From Muribaculaceae bacterium (GTDB lineage Bacteria > Bacteroidota > Bacteroidia > Bacteroidales > Muribaculaceae), in NCBI GenBank assembly GCA_017391675.1, contig JAFOXR010000054.1:1-33305 (forward strand): a stretch of DNA of 33,305 nt, read 5' to 3'. The translations under genes and the position numbers were made by a program. The notes beneath the pieces were generated by a model. It did not search any database. It saw only the letters and a program-made list of their open reading frames with translations, and was not told the origin of the DNA. This document shows positions 16,710 to 25,267 of the stretch, in pieces (within the stretch, counting starts at the first letter, position 1; every line of letters starts with the position of its first letter).

Positions 16710-16758
16710 CGAATTTTTTACTATCTAATTGAATATCTAGATGATTAAATATGCTATA

Positions 16759-16776
16759 TTGACAAGCGATTGACAA
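16759..16776. repeat. TTGACAA direct repeat, one helical turn apart
   Basis: TTGACAA at 16759-16765 and again at 16770-16776 (11-bp period), in the 283-bp gap between the divergent asd and antiporter genes. It could be a binding site for a dimeric regulator. Confidence 0.45.
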
Positions 16777-16785
16777 ATACTGCTG

Positions 16786-16803
16786 TTTTTTGTCGACAAA
16801 AAA
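16786..16803. promoter_or_regulatory. 18-bp perfect palindrome, operator candidate
   Basis: TTTTTTGTCGACAAAAAA is perfectly self-complementary with centre GTCGAC. It sits between the asd and antiporter promoters, 96 bp upstream of the antiporter -7 box. As RNA it would have no loop, so a protein-binding site is likelier than a terminator. Confidence 0.45.
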
Positions 16804-16899
16804 ACAAACTTTTGGAGTAAAACTGCAAAAGTTCATAGGTGTTGCAGGTCAATAGGCGTTTTAGCGTGCGGTTAATGGTGAAAAACAGGAAAAATTTCT

Positions 16900-16907
16900 T
16901 AACTTTG
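16900..16907 (+). promoter_or_regulatory. -7 box of the antiporter gene
   Basis: TAACTTTG matches TAnnTTTG and ends 25 bp before the start codon. The -33 region is weak (TGGTG at about the right distance). Confidence 0.65.
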
Positions 16908-16932
16908 TAACAAGTTAAACCAGAAAACACCA

Positions 16933-19107
16933 ATGAGTATGGACACAGTTAACCAAGCATTGATAACCAATCCCGTGCTGATATTCTTCACGGTGCTTGT
17001 GATACTAGTGCTGGCTCCTTTGATTTTCAAGAAGATAAAGGTGCCTCACATAGTAGGTATTATCCTTGCTGGTGTTGTAGTGGGACCTTACGGTTTTCAT
17101 CTTCTAGACCGCGACAGCAGTTTCCAGATATTTGGACAAGTGGGGCTGCTTTACTTGATGTTTCTTGCCGGTCTTGAAATCGATTTGTACAATTTGCGGC
17201 GAAATATGAACAAAGGTCTGGTGTTCGGACTTTATACATTGTTCATTCCATTGATACTAGGTTCGGTACTTTCGGTATGGCTGTTGGGAGTGGGTTGGAC
17301 TACTGCAGTGCTGCTAGCCTGCATGTATGCATCTCACACGCTCATTGCCTATCCTGTGGTGTCGCGTTTCGGCATAACGAAAAGCCCGGCAGTGCTTATT
17401 TCCATTGTCGGAACAATTATAGCTATTTTGGGTTCCTTGCTCACGCTAGCCGTTACTGTTGATGCACAGCGTTCTGGCGAGTTCTCGCTTAGCGGAGTGT
17501 CAATGCTGTTGGGTAGCCTGGTGGTGTATTGTGCATTTGTCTTTTATGTGTATCCGCGTGTAACTCGTTGGTTCTTCAGGACCTTCAGTGATAATGTTAC
17601 CCAGTATGTCTTTGTGCTTGCAATGGTGTTCTTCTCTTCATGGCTAGCGCAGGTAATTGGGCTGGAACCTGTATTAGGAGCCTTCCTTGCAGGATTGGTG
17701 ATGAACCGCTATGTGCCTGTGTCATCGCCTCTTATGAGCCGTATAGAGTTTGTGGGTAACGCTATATTCATTCCGTATTTCCTTATTGGAGTGGGAATGA
17801 TGATTAATGTGCGTGCAATATGTAATCTTGAAACCTTGTGGGTGTCGTTCAATATGATTGTGGTTGCAATCCTTGTGAAATGGCTTGCAGCATGGGCTGC
17901 TCAAAAGACCTACAAGATGAATCCGGCCGAACGCAAGATGATGTTCGGTTTGTCAACCGCCCACACAGCTGTTGCTCTAGCTGTGGTTATGATTGGCTAC
18001 GAACTGGTACTGCCTGATGGTTCGCACTTGCTTAACGAGGCAATCATGAACGGTGTGATTCTGATGATTCTCTTCACTTGCGCATTGTCGCCTATTGTTA
18101 CAGCCGATGCCTCTGCTAAATTGAAGTTGGACATGATGACCGAAAGTGGCGATGAAGATGATGAGGTTAACATGAGTCGCAGTTTGCGCACACTGATACC
18201 AGTGAGCAATCCTATCACAGCGGTCCAACTGGTGAAGGTGGCGTTGATGATGAAGCGCCGTCCTACAAATGATTCGCTGATAGCTCTACATGTGCGAAAT
18301 GACAATTCTTCAGGCTCGAAAATGATAGGGCAGAATGCTCTTAACCTTGCGACAGAACCAACAAAGGCCGTCAATCTGCAGATGCAGACCATAGAACGCT
18401 ATGACCTGAATACTGTGATGGGTATTGTCAACACAGTGAAGGAACGCAACATAACCGATGTGGTGCTAGGAATCCATTCACGGGGTACAGCTATGGACTC
18501 GTTCTTTGGCAGCAAGATAGATGAGCTATTGTCCAAACTCAATAAGATGGTGATAATAACCCGGTGCTATATCCCGATAAATACCATAGTGCGCATGCTT
18601 GTGGCAGTGCCTCCTAAGGCGGAATATGAAACTGGCTTTGAATTGTGGATAATGAGACTGTCAAGCATGGCCAAGAAGATAGGCTGCCGATTGACATTCT
18701 ATGCATCGACCGACACCATTCCTTATATCAAGGGCGTGATACATAAGAATAAGTATGAATTCCGCCGTGACTACGAGGTGATGGACGACTGGGACAATTT
18801 TGTCAGCCTGTCCAATGTGGTGCAAGATGATGACCTTTTTGTGGTTATCAGTGCGCGTCGCACATCAATATCCTATAGCTCCGATCTGGAGGCTATTCCT
18901 AATATCCTTTCACGCTATTTCAATCACAGCAATCTGCTTGTGATATATCCTGAGCAGTTTGGTGCAGTGCCGAATCTGGAGTCTTTCAGTGACCCTATAG
19001 CTGTAGACATAGACACTCAACCCACCGAACTTTTGCTTGGAGCAAAAGCGTGGTGGAGAGAATTCAAGTCGAATATGCTGTCGCATTTCAACCGTAGCCG
19101 TTCCTGA
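16933..19107 (+). CDS. CPA2-family cation:proton antiporter-like protein with cytoplasmic C-terminal domain
   Basis: Residues 1-395 form a 12-13-segment Kef/NapA-type membrane domain: VPHIVGIILAGVVVGP near residue 37, FLAGLEIDL near residue 77, YASHTLIAYPVVSRFG near residue 132, and FVGNAIFIPYFLIGVGM near residue 275. Residues about 400-724 form a soluble domain that resembles paired universal-stress-protein folds (DVVLGIHSRG near residue 514, LFVVISARR near residue 635). The segment that normally carries the transported-ion aspartate (GTxITDT in relatives as I recall them) reads GTIIAILGS at residues 160-168, with no Asp. The protein may therefore be an uncoupled or regulatory antiporter homologue. 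The stop codon abuts the convergent GlmU-like stop with no spacer. Confidence 0.88.
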   Translation: MSMDTVNQALITNPVLIFFTVLVILVLAPLIFKKIKVPHIVGIILAGVVVGPYGFHLLDRDSSFQIFGQVGLLYLMFLAGLEIDLYNLRRNMNKGLVFGLYTLFIPLILGSVLSVWLLGVGWTTAVLLACMYASHTLIAYPVVSRFGITKSPAVLISIVGTIIAILGSLLTLAVTVDAQRSGEFSLSGVSMLLGSLVVYCAFVFYVYPRVTRWFFRTFSDNVTQYVFVLAMVFFSSWLAQVIGLEPVLGAFLAGLVMNRYVPVSSPLMSRIEFVGNAIFIPYFLIGVGMMINVRAICNLETLWVSFNMIVVAILVKWLAAWAAQKTYKMNPAERKMMFGLSTAHTAVALAVVMIGYELVLPDGSHLLNEAIMNGVILMILFTCALSPIVTADASAKLKLDMMTESGDEDDEVNMSRSLRTLIPVSNPITAVQLVKVALMMKRRPTNDSLIALHVRNDNSSGSKMIGQNALNLATEPTKAVNLQMQTIERYDLNTVMGIVNTVKERNITDVVLGIHSRGTAMDSFFGSKIDELLSKLNKMVIITRCYIPINTIVRMLVAVPPKAEYETGFELWIMRLSSMAKKIGCRLTFYASTDTIPYIKGVIHKNKYEFRRDYEVMDDWDNFVSLSNVVQDDDLFVVISARRTSISYSSDLEAIPNILSRYFNHSNLLVIYPEQFGAVPNLESFSDPIAVDIDTQPTELLLGAKAWWREFKSNMLSHFNRSRS

Positions 19108-20304
19108 TTACTTGTAATTGTCGGCTATAGAGAAGATGTTGTTGAAAATCTGCTTGTCAATTTCGGTGAGCTGCACATGCCGTCTAGCCATAGCTCGTTC
19201 TGCAATGGCAAAGAACTTAGCCAAAGATACATCGGTGAAACCTGCGCTTGAACCTTCGGAAAAACTAGGCACGAAGTTGCGGGGGAATCCTGTTCCGTGA
19301 ATGTTCACTCCCACACCAATCACTGTAGCTGTGTTGAAAATGCTGTTGACACCTGCCTTTGAATGGTCGGCCATGATGAGACCGCAGAACTGCAGTCCAG
19401 TGCGCAGGAACCGGTGGGCAGGATAGTTCCATAACTTTATCTCGGTGTAGTCGTTCTTGAGGTTGGAAGCCGAGCAACCTGCCCCCAGATTGCACCATTC
19501 ACCTATTACAGCATTGCCTAGGAATCCGTCGTGAGCCTTGTTGCTGTATCCTATCATGACCACATTATTCAGTTCTCCGCCCACTTTGCAGTAGGGACCT
19601 AGTGTGGTAGCTCCGTAGATTCGTGTGCCCATGTTTACGAATACATTCCCGCATGCTGCAAACGGAGCGCGAATGCACGAACCTTCCATTATTTCCGAGT
19701 CTTTGCCTATGTATATGACACCTTTAGTCACATTAAGGAATGCACCTTCGACGGTAGCACCTTCTTCAATGAAAATCTTAGGAGTTCCGTCTTCGAATGT
19801 CTCATTTCCAATGACCGTATTGGTTTGGCTTAGGGTTTGAGATTTGCGCCCGGCAGTGATGAGCCTGAAGTCCGACTCCATTACAGCATCGTTAAGCGTG
19901 AAGATATCGTAAAGCCAGTGAATCGAAATAACATCACCGTTAAAATCCTTGATTCCACTGAATCCCTGTGCCGTAAAGCTTTCCATTGAGCCGCGGAACG
20001 CTATGATTTCTTTGTCATGCTTCAGCGCTTCTCCAGTAGACAGGCTGTTGATTGCAGAAACTATTTCTTCGTTGGCAATCACATGCCCCGCAATGAAATA
20101 ATTGTCATTTTCAACCTCTGTTGTGAATTTTGGCTGAAGATATTCTGTCGTCAAGTGAGAAAATTTATCATCAGGAAAAAAATGTTGCCATTTCTCTAAA
20201 ATGGTTGTAATTCCCACTCTTATAAGGGATATAGGGCGTGTGAAAGTGATAGGAAGAAGGTTCTCTCTCACCTCTGGTATGTCATAAATGATAATATTTT
20301 TCAT
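19108..20304 (-). CDS. GlmU-like sugar nucleotidyltransferase with left-handed beta-helix
   Basis: A conserved Bacteroidetes protein of the GlmU-like type. It has an N-terminal nucleotidyltransferase-like part (about residues 1-190, starting MKNIIIYDIPEVRENLLPIT, with PITFTRPIS) and a C-terminal hexapeptide-repeat beta-helix (about 195-370, with GDVISIHWLYD before it and repeats such as VEGAFLNVTKGVIYIGKDSE). The classic GxG-T-RM-K loop of GlmU is not evident, so activity is unproven. It would most likely make or modify a nucleotide sugar for the envelope. The frame extends upstream to a TTG at 20328, but that codon lies in the -7 box. ATG 20304 gives a 398-residue protein and is preferred. 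Confidence 0.82.
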   Translation of the reverse strand: MKNIIIYDIPEVRENLLPITFTRPISLIRVGITTILEKWQHFFPDDKFSHLTTEYLQPKFTTEVENDNYFIAGHVIANEEIVSAINSLSTGEALKHDKEIIAFRGSMESFTAQGFSGIKDFNGDVISIHWLYDIFTLNDAVMESDFRLITAGRKSQTLSQTNTVIGNETFEDGTPKIFIEEGATVEGAFLNVTKGVIYIGKDSEIMEGSCIRAPFAACGNVFVNMGTRIYGATTLGPYCKVGGELNNVVMIGYSNKAHDGFLGNAVIGEWCNLGAGCSASNLKNDYTEIKLWNYPAHRFLRTGLQFCGLIMADHSKAGVNSIFNTATVIGVGVNIHGTGFPRNFVPSFSEGSSAGFTDVSLAKFFAIAERAMARRHVQLTEIDKQIFNNIFSIADNYK

Positions 20305-20325
20305 AAATAAAGCATTTTTATACTG

Positions 20326-20333
20326 CAAAGTTA
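20326..20333 (-). promoter_or_regulatory. -7 box of the GlmU-like gene
   Basis: The minus strand reads TAACTTTG, 21 bp before ATG 20304. It lies 1 bp from the opposing -7 box of the lysine operon. Confidence 0.7.
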
Positions 20334-20334
20334 C

Positions 20335-20342
20335 TATTTTTG
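20335..20342 (+). promoter_or_regulatory. -7 box of the lysine/diaminopimelate operon
   Basis: TATTTTTG matches TAnnTTTG. The first gene starts 53 bp on, so the leader is too short for a lysine riboswitch. Both -7 boxes sit in a dyad, TGCAAA (20324-20329) and TTTGCA (20339-20344). No clear -33 box was found. Confidence 0.6.
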
Positions 20343-20395
20343 CAACTTAAAATGAATTAAACTATGCAGATAGTGAGATTTATTTTTCAATATTA

Positions 20396-21466
20396 ATGAT
20401 TATGGATACAGAATTGTTTCTGGAAATGTTGCAGTTTGACTCAACATCTTCCAAGGAAAGGGAATTTTCTTCGTTCTTAGCAGAACGGCTGGCAACAGGC
20501 GATTGCGTGCTTGAGCGCCAGGAAGTGGGCGACGGTACAGAGAATCTCCTGTTCAAGTGGGGTGACCCGCAGATTGTGTTCTGCTCGCATCTGGATACAG
20601 TGCCTCCTTACATTGCACCAAGCATGGAGAAGGCAGGGGAACATGATGTGAAATATTGTGGTAGAGGTACTTGCGATGCTAAAGGCCAGATTTTCTCAAT
20701 GTATACAGCATGCAAGGCATTATGTGAGCAAGGCAAGCGTAATTTTGGATTGCTCCTTCTGGTTGGAGAAGAGACCGGTTCTTATGGAGCAAAGGCCTTC
20801 AGGGATAAGTATCCTGGAGGAAAGTATGTGATAGTGGGAGAACCGACAGATAATTGCATGGCAAGTGCAAGCAAAGGAACCAAAGCTTTTGAAATTACTT
20901 TCCGAGGAGTGCCGTTTCATTCGGGATACCCTCAGCATGGCGAGAGCGCAGTGCTTTATTTCAATGATTTCGTGAATGCGTTGCGCAGTTATAGGTTCAA
21001 CGATGATGAAATACTGGGCGAAACCACATGGAACATAGGAAAGCTTGTGAGTGATAATCCACAGAATATCCTCAGTGAGCAATTGACATTCCGTTTGTAC
21101 TTCCGTACTACCTTTGCCAGCGACAGCCAAGTGAGTGACCTCCTTGAGAATATTAGCGGAGGGAATGCCAAATATAAATTTGATGCTGATAAAGCGGCTA
21201 AATGGCAGCTTCGCATGAGCGTGAAGGCTCTAGGAGGAGATACTCCAACGAGGTATACTGTTCTTGATGGATTCCCTGCAAAAGCAGTGTCATTCGGAAG
21301 CGATGCTCCTCAACTGACAAATTTTGAGAACAAGATACTGTGCGGTCCAGGTTCAATACTGGTTGCTCACCGCAGTGACGAACACATAATGCTATCTGAT
21401 ATGGAAAAAGCTGTAGAGAACTATATCAAGATGTATTATGCACTTTCAGAAAAAATAAAACTATAA
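20396..21466 (+). CDS. dapE: M20 deacylase, probable succinyl-diaminopimelate desuccinylase
   Basis: A zinc amidohydrolase with all metal ligands visible: FCSHLDTVPP near residue 63, GRGTCDAKGQI near residue 90, LVGEETGSYGAKAF near residue 122, VGEPTD near residue 147, and the late HRSDEHIML. As first gene of an operon with lysC, dapB, dapA, dapD and dapF, it most likely frees LL-diaminopimelate from its N-succinyl form. It is somewhat shorter (356) than proteobacterial DapE (about 375) and resembles the ArgE/LysK side of the family, so assignment rests partly on context. ATG 20396 or 20402 could be the start. The next gene follows after 16 bp. Confidence 0.82.
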   Translation: MIMDTELFLEMLQFDSTSSKEREFSSFLAERLATGDCVLERQEVGDGTENLLFKWGDPQIVFCSHLDTVPPYIAPSMEKAGEHDVKYCGRGTCDAKGQIFSMYTACKALCEQGKRNFGLLLLVGEETGSYGAKAFRDKYPGGKYVIVGEPTDNCMASASKGTKAFEITFRGVPFHSGYPQHGESAVLYFNDFVNALRSYRFNDDEILGETTWNIGKLVSDNPQNILSEQLTFRLYFRTTFASDSQVSDLLENISGGNAKYKFDADKAAKWQLRMSVKALGGDTPTRYTVLDGFPAKAVSFGSDAPQLTNFENKILCGPGSILVAHRSDEHIMLSDMEKAVENYIKMYYALSEKIKL

Positions 21467-21482
21467 AAACATATATATAATT

Positions 21483-22877
21483 ATGGTAGTAATGAAATTT
21501 GGCGGAACTTCCGTCGCAAATGAAGAAGCTATTTCAAGAACAATAAGTATTGTAGAAGGCAAACTTTCGGAAAAGCCTATCGTTGTGGTATCGGCTTTGT
21601 CCAAAGTAACCGATTTGTTATATAAGATATGTGATGCGGCTTCCAAAAAGAACCGTATTGAAATGTTAGAATTGTCGGCTCAGTTGCGTGCTAGACACCT
21701 GGAATTATGCGAGAAACTGCTTGGCGAAGATAGTGATGTTCTATCGGCTGCAAAGAGCAAAGTGGACAGTATCTGCAACGAACTTGATACTATAGTGGGA
21801 GCTGTGTGTACGCTCGGAGAACTGTCGGAACGCAGCAAGGCCTTAATAATATCGGCAGGAGAGTACTTGTCGTCAAATATTATTTGCAGCGCAATGAACT
21901 TGCGTGGAATAAAGACAAAACTGATGAATGCCCGCAATATGATTGTGACTGGCAATGACTATATGAAGGCAGAACCTGTTCTAGCCGAAATTGAAGCGCG
22001 TGTGCCTGCAATCGTTAATGAGGCGTTTGATGGAATGGACGCGGTAATAACTCAAGGATTTGTCTCGGCTACGCTTGGCGGAGAGCCTACGGTGTTAGGA
22101 AGAGGCGGGTCGGATTATACTGCTTCATTGATAGGTATGGCAATTGATGCCGAAAGGATAGAGATATGGACCGATGTCGACGGCGTGAAAACTGCCGATC
22201 CTCGCAGCGTGAGAAGCACTCTTACTCTAGATCGCCTGTCATTTGAAGAAGCTGCCGAAATGGCGCATTTCGGAGCGAAGGTATTGCACCCTCTTACCAT
22301 TGAACCAGCCGTGAAGAAGAATATCCCTATAAAAGTGCTTAACTCGACTAATCCAGAAGGTAAGGGAACAACTATTCTGCATAGTGATATGATAGAAGAC
22401 GGCGTTAAATCAGTGTCTTTCAAAGAAAATATCCTTATTATCAATATCTTCTCTACCAAGATGATTGATGTATCGGGTTTTGTTGCCAAGGTATTCGGAA
22501 TATTCAGTGAAAAGAATGTGTCGGTAGATTTGATTTCTACTTCCGAAGCTAATATTTCGGTGACAGTAGACGCTTCTCAAGAGAATATCGATGATGTGGT
22601 GAAGGCACTTTCGGCATTTGCTAAGGTGGAACTTGACTACAACAAGGCGCAGGTATCGGTAATCGGTAAGAATATAGGCGGTAACAACTGCATGCTAAAG
22701 GAGATATTCTCTCCAGTATCGGAACATACAGTGTATATGGTATCTCAAGGAGCTTCCTATATCAATGTGAGTCTTGTAGTGGATAAGTCGGCATTGCAGG
22801 AAGTGGTTCAGTCGATTCATGACTTGCTGTTCTTCCAGGCACAAATGTATGATTATATAAGATATAACGGCTATTAA
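21483..22877 (+). CDS. lysC: Aspartate kinase, monofunctional with C-terminal ACT domains
   Basis: Phosphorylates aspartate, the entry step of the pathway. The N-terminal kinase shows MKFGGTSVANEEAI, SALSKVTDLLYKI near residue 38, FVSATLGGEPTVLGRGGSDY near residue 194, and IEIWTDVDGVKTADPR near residue 222. From about residue 305 two ACT domains follow (KENILIINIFSTKMIDVSGF and the KNVSVDLISTSEANISVTVD region). These usually bind lysine or threonine for feedback inhibition. There is no fused homoserine dehydrogenase, so with its operon position it is the lysine-branch isozyme. The start MVVMKFGG could also be the second ATG (21492). Control is probably enzymatic, since no riboswitch is visible. 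Confidence 0.96.
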   Translation: MVVMKFGGTSVANEEAISRTISIVEGKLSEKPIVVVSALSKVTDLLYKICDAASKKNRIEMLELSAQLRARHLELCEKLLGEDSDVLSAAKSKVDSICNELDTIVGAVCTLGELSERSKALIISAGEYLSSNIICSAMNLRGIKTKLMNARNMIVTGNDYMKAEPVLAEIEARVPAIVNEAFDGMDAVITQGFVSATLGGEPTVLGRGGSDYTASLIGMAIDAERIEIWTDVDGVKTADPRSVRSTLTLDRLSFEEAAEMAHFGAKVLHPLTIEPAVKKNIPIKVLNSTNPEGKGTTILHSDMIEDGVKSVSFKENILIINIFSTKMIDVSGFVAKVFGIFSEKNVSVDLISTSEANISVTVDASQENIDDVVKALSAFAKVELDYNKAQVSVIGKNIGGNNCMLKEIFSPVSEHTVYMVSQGASYINVSLVVDKSALQEVVQSIHDLLFFQAQMYDYIRYNGY

Positions 22878-22892
22878 TATAATTAAGGTGTT

Positions 22893-23570
22893 ATGAAAGT
22901 CGTTATAAGCGGATATGGCAAAATGGGCCGAATGGTTGAAAAGATTCTGGCTCAGAAGAATATTGAATGTGCTGGTTGCAGCGAATCAATCACCGATTTT
23001 GACAAGACATTGGCAAAAGAGAGCGTGTGCATAGATTTCACTACGCCGGCTGCATTTAAGGACAATTATAAATTCCTTGCAGAGAATTTCAAGGCAGTTG
23101 TTGTGGGAACCACAGGCTGGGCCGACATTCATGACGAAGTGGTAGGCTACTTCAAGGAGTGCGGTACGACGATGATATACGCTTCAAATTTCTCTATCGG
23201 CGTGAATGTGTTTTTTGCGGTTGCAGGATATGCGTCAAGCCTATTGGGAAAGACTGGCGGATATGGCAGCTACATTGTGGAGAAGCATCATTGTCACAAG
23301 CTTGATGCACCTAGCGGAACAGCGAAGAGCCTTGCTGACATTGTAGAAACAAACATGAAGCAAAATGTTGATGTGTCGTCGGTGCGTTGTGGCGAGATTC
23401 CGGGAATTCACACTGTTGGTTTTGAAGGCTTGAATGACCGAATTACTCTTACTCATGAGGCTTTCTCTCGAGAAGGCTTTGCTGCCGGAGCTGTTGAAGC
23501 TGCTGTGATGACTGAAGGGCTGGAAGGCGTTCATGAATTCAAGGATATTATTCTTAAAGGTTGTATTTAA
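22893..23570 (+). CDS. dapB: 4-hydroxy-tetrahydrodipicolinate reductase
   Basis: NAD(P)H-dependent reduction of the DapA product to tetrahydrodipicolinate. Motifs: the N-terminal Rossmann loop VVISGYGKMGRMVE, IDFTTPAAF near residue 48, VVGTTGW near residue 71, SNFSIGVNVFFAVAGYA near residue 97, and the catalytic segment VEKHHCHKLDAPSGTAK near residue 129. It is short (225 residues against about 270 in E. coli), as in many Bacteroidetes. The shortening is in the cofactor domain after the first strand. It starts 15 bp after lysC, and dapA follows after 12 bp. Confidence 0.96.
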   Translation: MKVVISGYGKMGRMVEKILAQKNIECAGCSESITDFDKTLAKESVCIDFTTPAAFKDNYKFLAENFKAVVVGTTGWADIHDEVVGYFKECGTTMIYASNFSIGVNVFFAVAGYASSLLGKTGGYGSYIVEKHHCHKLDAPSGTAKSLADIVETNMKQNVDVSSVRCGEIPGIHTVGFEGLNDRITLTHEAFSREGFAAGAVEAAVMTEGLEGVHEFKDIILKGCI

Positions 23571-23582
23571 AAAGAGGAAATA

Positions 23583-24467
23583 ATGAAGAATTTTAAGATA
23601 TCGGGCTGTGGTACTGCATTGGTTACTCCGTTTAAGAATGGAGTGGTGGACTATGAAGCCTACAAGAATCTGGTGATACGACAAGTTGAGGCAGGGGTCG
23701 ATTATCTTGTACCGCTAGGTACTACTGCCGAAACTCCATGTTTGACATTGAAGGAAAAAGTCAGGCTGCTTACTATTACAAAGGAGAATGCCGCAGGCAA
23801 GAAACTGGTGGTAGGAGTGGGTGCCAATTCGCCTATTACTACTATTGAGAACATGGAAATAATGGGCCCGTGCGGAGCCGATGCGTTCCTGGTTGTGGTT
23901 CCATATTACAACAAGCCCACGCAAGACGGTCTCTATAGCTATTTCAAGGCAGTGGCCGAAGCTACCGATAAACCGATATTCCTTTATAATGTGCCAGGAA
24001 GAACAGGTATAAACCTGTCAACGGAAACAACTTTGAAGTTGGCGGAGATTGACAATATAGTAGCGGTAAAGGAGGCATCTTCCAATTATGCGCAGATTGC
24101 TGCCATATTGCGTTCCCGTCCTGAAGGGTTTATGGTGTTCAGCGGAAATGATGATGAAACACTGTCGCTAATGGCTACAGGAGCCGATGGCGTGATAAGT
24201 GTTGCTTCGAATATTGCCCCTGCCGAGGTGACTGAGCTTACGCATTGCATGCTTGAAGGAAATTATGCTCGTGCGCGAGAAATCTATTTCCGCTTGTTGC
24301 CGTTGTTCAAGAATTGCTTCGTGGAGAGCAACCCTATCCCGGCCAAGGCTGCATTGTCATGCATGGGCCTATGCGAAAATGAATTGCGTTTGCCTCTTGC
24401 ATCGGCTCAGCCTGCGACATGCGAATTGATGGAGAAAACAGTCAGAGAACTAGGACTATTAAAGTAA
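23583..24467 (+). CDS. dapA: 4-hydroxy-tetrahydrodipicolinate synthase
   Basis: A TIM-barrel aldolase that condenses pyruvate with aspartate semialdehyde. The Schiff-base lysine is Lys163 in [10 protein letters not shown]. The substrate-site tyrosine is in [13 protein letters not shown], the GTTAETPCL loop (usually GTTGESPTL) lies near residue 47, and [13 protein letters not shown] near residue 104. The length of 294 is standard. GTTAET replaces the common GTTGES, as in other Bacteroidetes. It lies 12 bp after dapB with a purine-rich AAAGAGGAAATA leader. The dapD frame reads through its 3' end, but the dapD start lies after this stop codon. Confidence 0.97.
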   Translation: MKNFKISGCGTALVTPFKNGVVDYEAYKNLVIRQVEAGVDYLVPLGTTAETPCLTLKEKVRLLTITKENAAGKKLVVGVGANSPITTIENMEIMGPCGADAFLVVVPYYNKPTQDGLYSYFKAVAEATDKPIFLYNVPGRTGINLSTETTLKLAEIDNIVAVKEASSNYAQIAAILRSRPEGFMVFSGNDDETLSLMATGADGVISVASNIAPAEVTELTHCMLEGNYARAREIYFRLLPLFKNCFVESNPIPAKAALSCMGLCENELRLPLASAQPATCELMEKTVRELGLLK

Positions 24468-24478
24468 AGTGTCAAGAT

Positions 24479-25258
24479 ATGGGAAATAATCCGGAACTAG
24501 ATAGATTTTATGAAGTGTGCCGTGGTCTTGAAAATGGTACGATAAGAGTGGCAGAAAAGGTCGAAGGCGAATGGAAGGTGAATTCGTGGGTTAAGGAAGT
24601 AATCCTTAGCGGTTTTAGATATGGCAAACTCACTGACATGACTCAAGGCGATTTTTCTTTCTTTGATAAGGATACGATTCCTACACAGAAGTTCTCAACC
24701 GATAGCGGAGTGAGAATCGTACCTGGCGGAAGTTCGGTGAGAGTGGGGGCTTATCTTGCACCGTCGGTGATTATGATGCCGCCTTCTTATGTTAATATCG
24801 GTGCTTATGTGGGTGAAAATACAATGATAGACTCTCATGCGCTAGTGGGGTCGTGCGCTCAAGTGGGTTGCCATGTGCATCTTAGTGCGGCATCTCAACT
24901 TGGCGGAGTGCTGGAACCTGTTGGCGCATTGCCTGTAATTATTGAGGACAATGTGTTTATAGGAGGTAACTGCGGTATATATGAAGGCACTATAGTGAAA
25001 GAAAATGCCGTTATAGGTACAGGTGTTATTATTAATGCATCTACTGCACTTTATGATGCGACTACAGGAGAGTATATCGGCAAGAACGAGAATGGACAGG
25101 TGGTAGTACCGACAGGTGCTGTAGTTGTAGCGGGTAGCCGTCCGATTACAAAAGGACCTGGAGCCGAAGCTGGCGTGCATGTGTATACTCCAGTGATAGT
25201 TAAATACCGTGACAGCAAGACCGATGCTTCGGTTACTCTAGAAGATATTCTAAGATAG
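24479..25258 (+). CDS. dapD: Tetrahydrodipicolinate N-succinyltransferase
   Basis: Transfers succinyl from succinyl-CoA to tetrahydrodipicolinate, which defines the succinylase route. It is mostly a left-handed beta-helix of hexapeptide repeats: [19 protein letters not shown] near residue 85, then [52 protein letters not shown] and VVVAGSRPI. The open frame begins at 24419 inside dapA, but ATG 24479, 11 bp after the dapA stop, gives the proper start [13 protein letters not shown] and 259 residues. E. coli DapD is 274, the difference being a shorter N-terminal helical domain. The gene ends in TAG, whose last bases form part of the SD of the next gene. Confidence 0.95.
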   Translation: MGNNPELDRFYEVCRGLENGTIRVAEKVEGEWKVNSWVKEVILSGFRYGKLTDMTQGDFSFFDKDTIPTQKFSTDSGVRIVPGGSSVRVGAYLAPSVIMMPPSYVNIGAYVGENTMIDSHALVGSCAQVGCHVHLSAASQLGGVLEPVGALPVIIEDNVFIGGNCGIYEGTIVKENAVIGTGVIINASTALYDATTGEYIGKNENGQVVVPTGAVVVAGSRPITKGPGAEAGVHVYTPVIVKYRDSKTDASVTLEDILR

Positions 25259-25262
25259 GAGG
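25257..25262 (+). promoter_or_regulatory. Strong Shine-Dalgarno before the DAP aminotransferase
   Basis: AGGAGG overlaps the dapD TAG stop and lies 5 bp before ATG 25268. Most other starts in this window lack an SD of this strength, so it may boost translation here. Confidence 0.75.
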
Positions 25263-25267
25263 TCCGC

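Noticed and set aside
20305-20328. TTG start at 20328 for the GlmU-like gene
   Set aside because: The codon lies inside the -7 promoter box. ATG 20304 gives the natural start MKNIIIYD.
20343-20395. A lysine riboswitch before the lysine operon
   Set aside because: Only about 50 nt separate the -7 box from the first ATG, far less than a lysine riboswitch needs.
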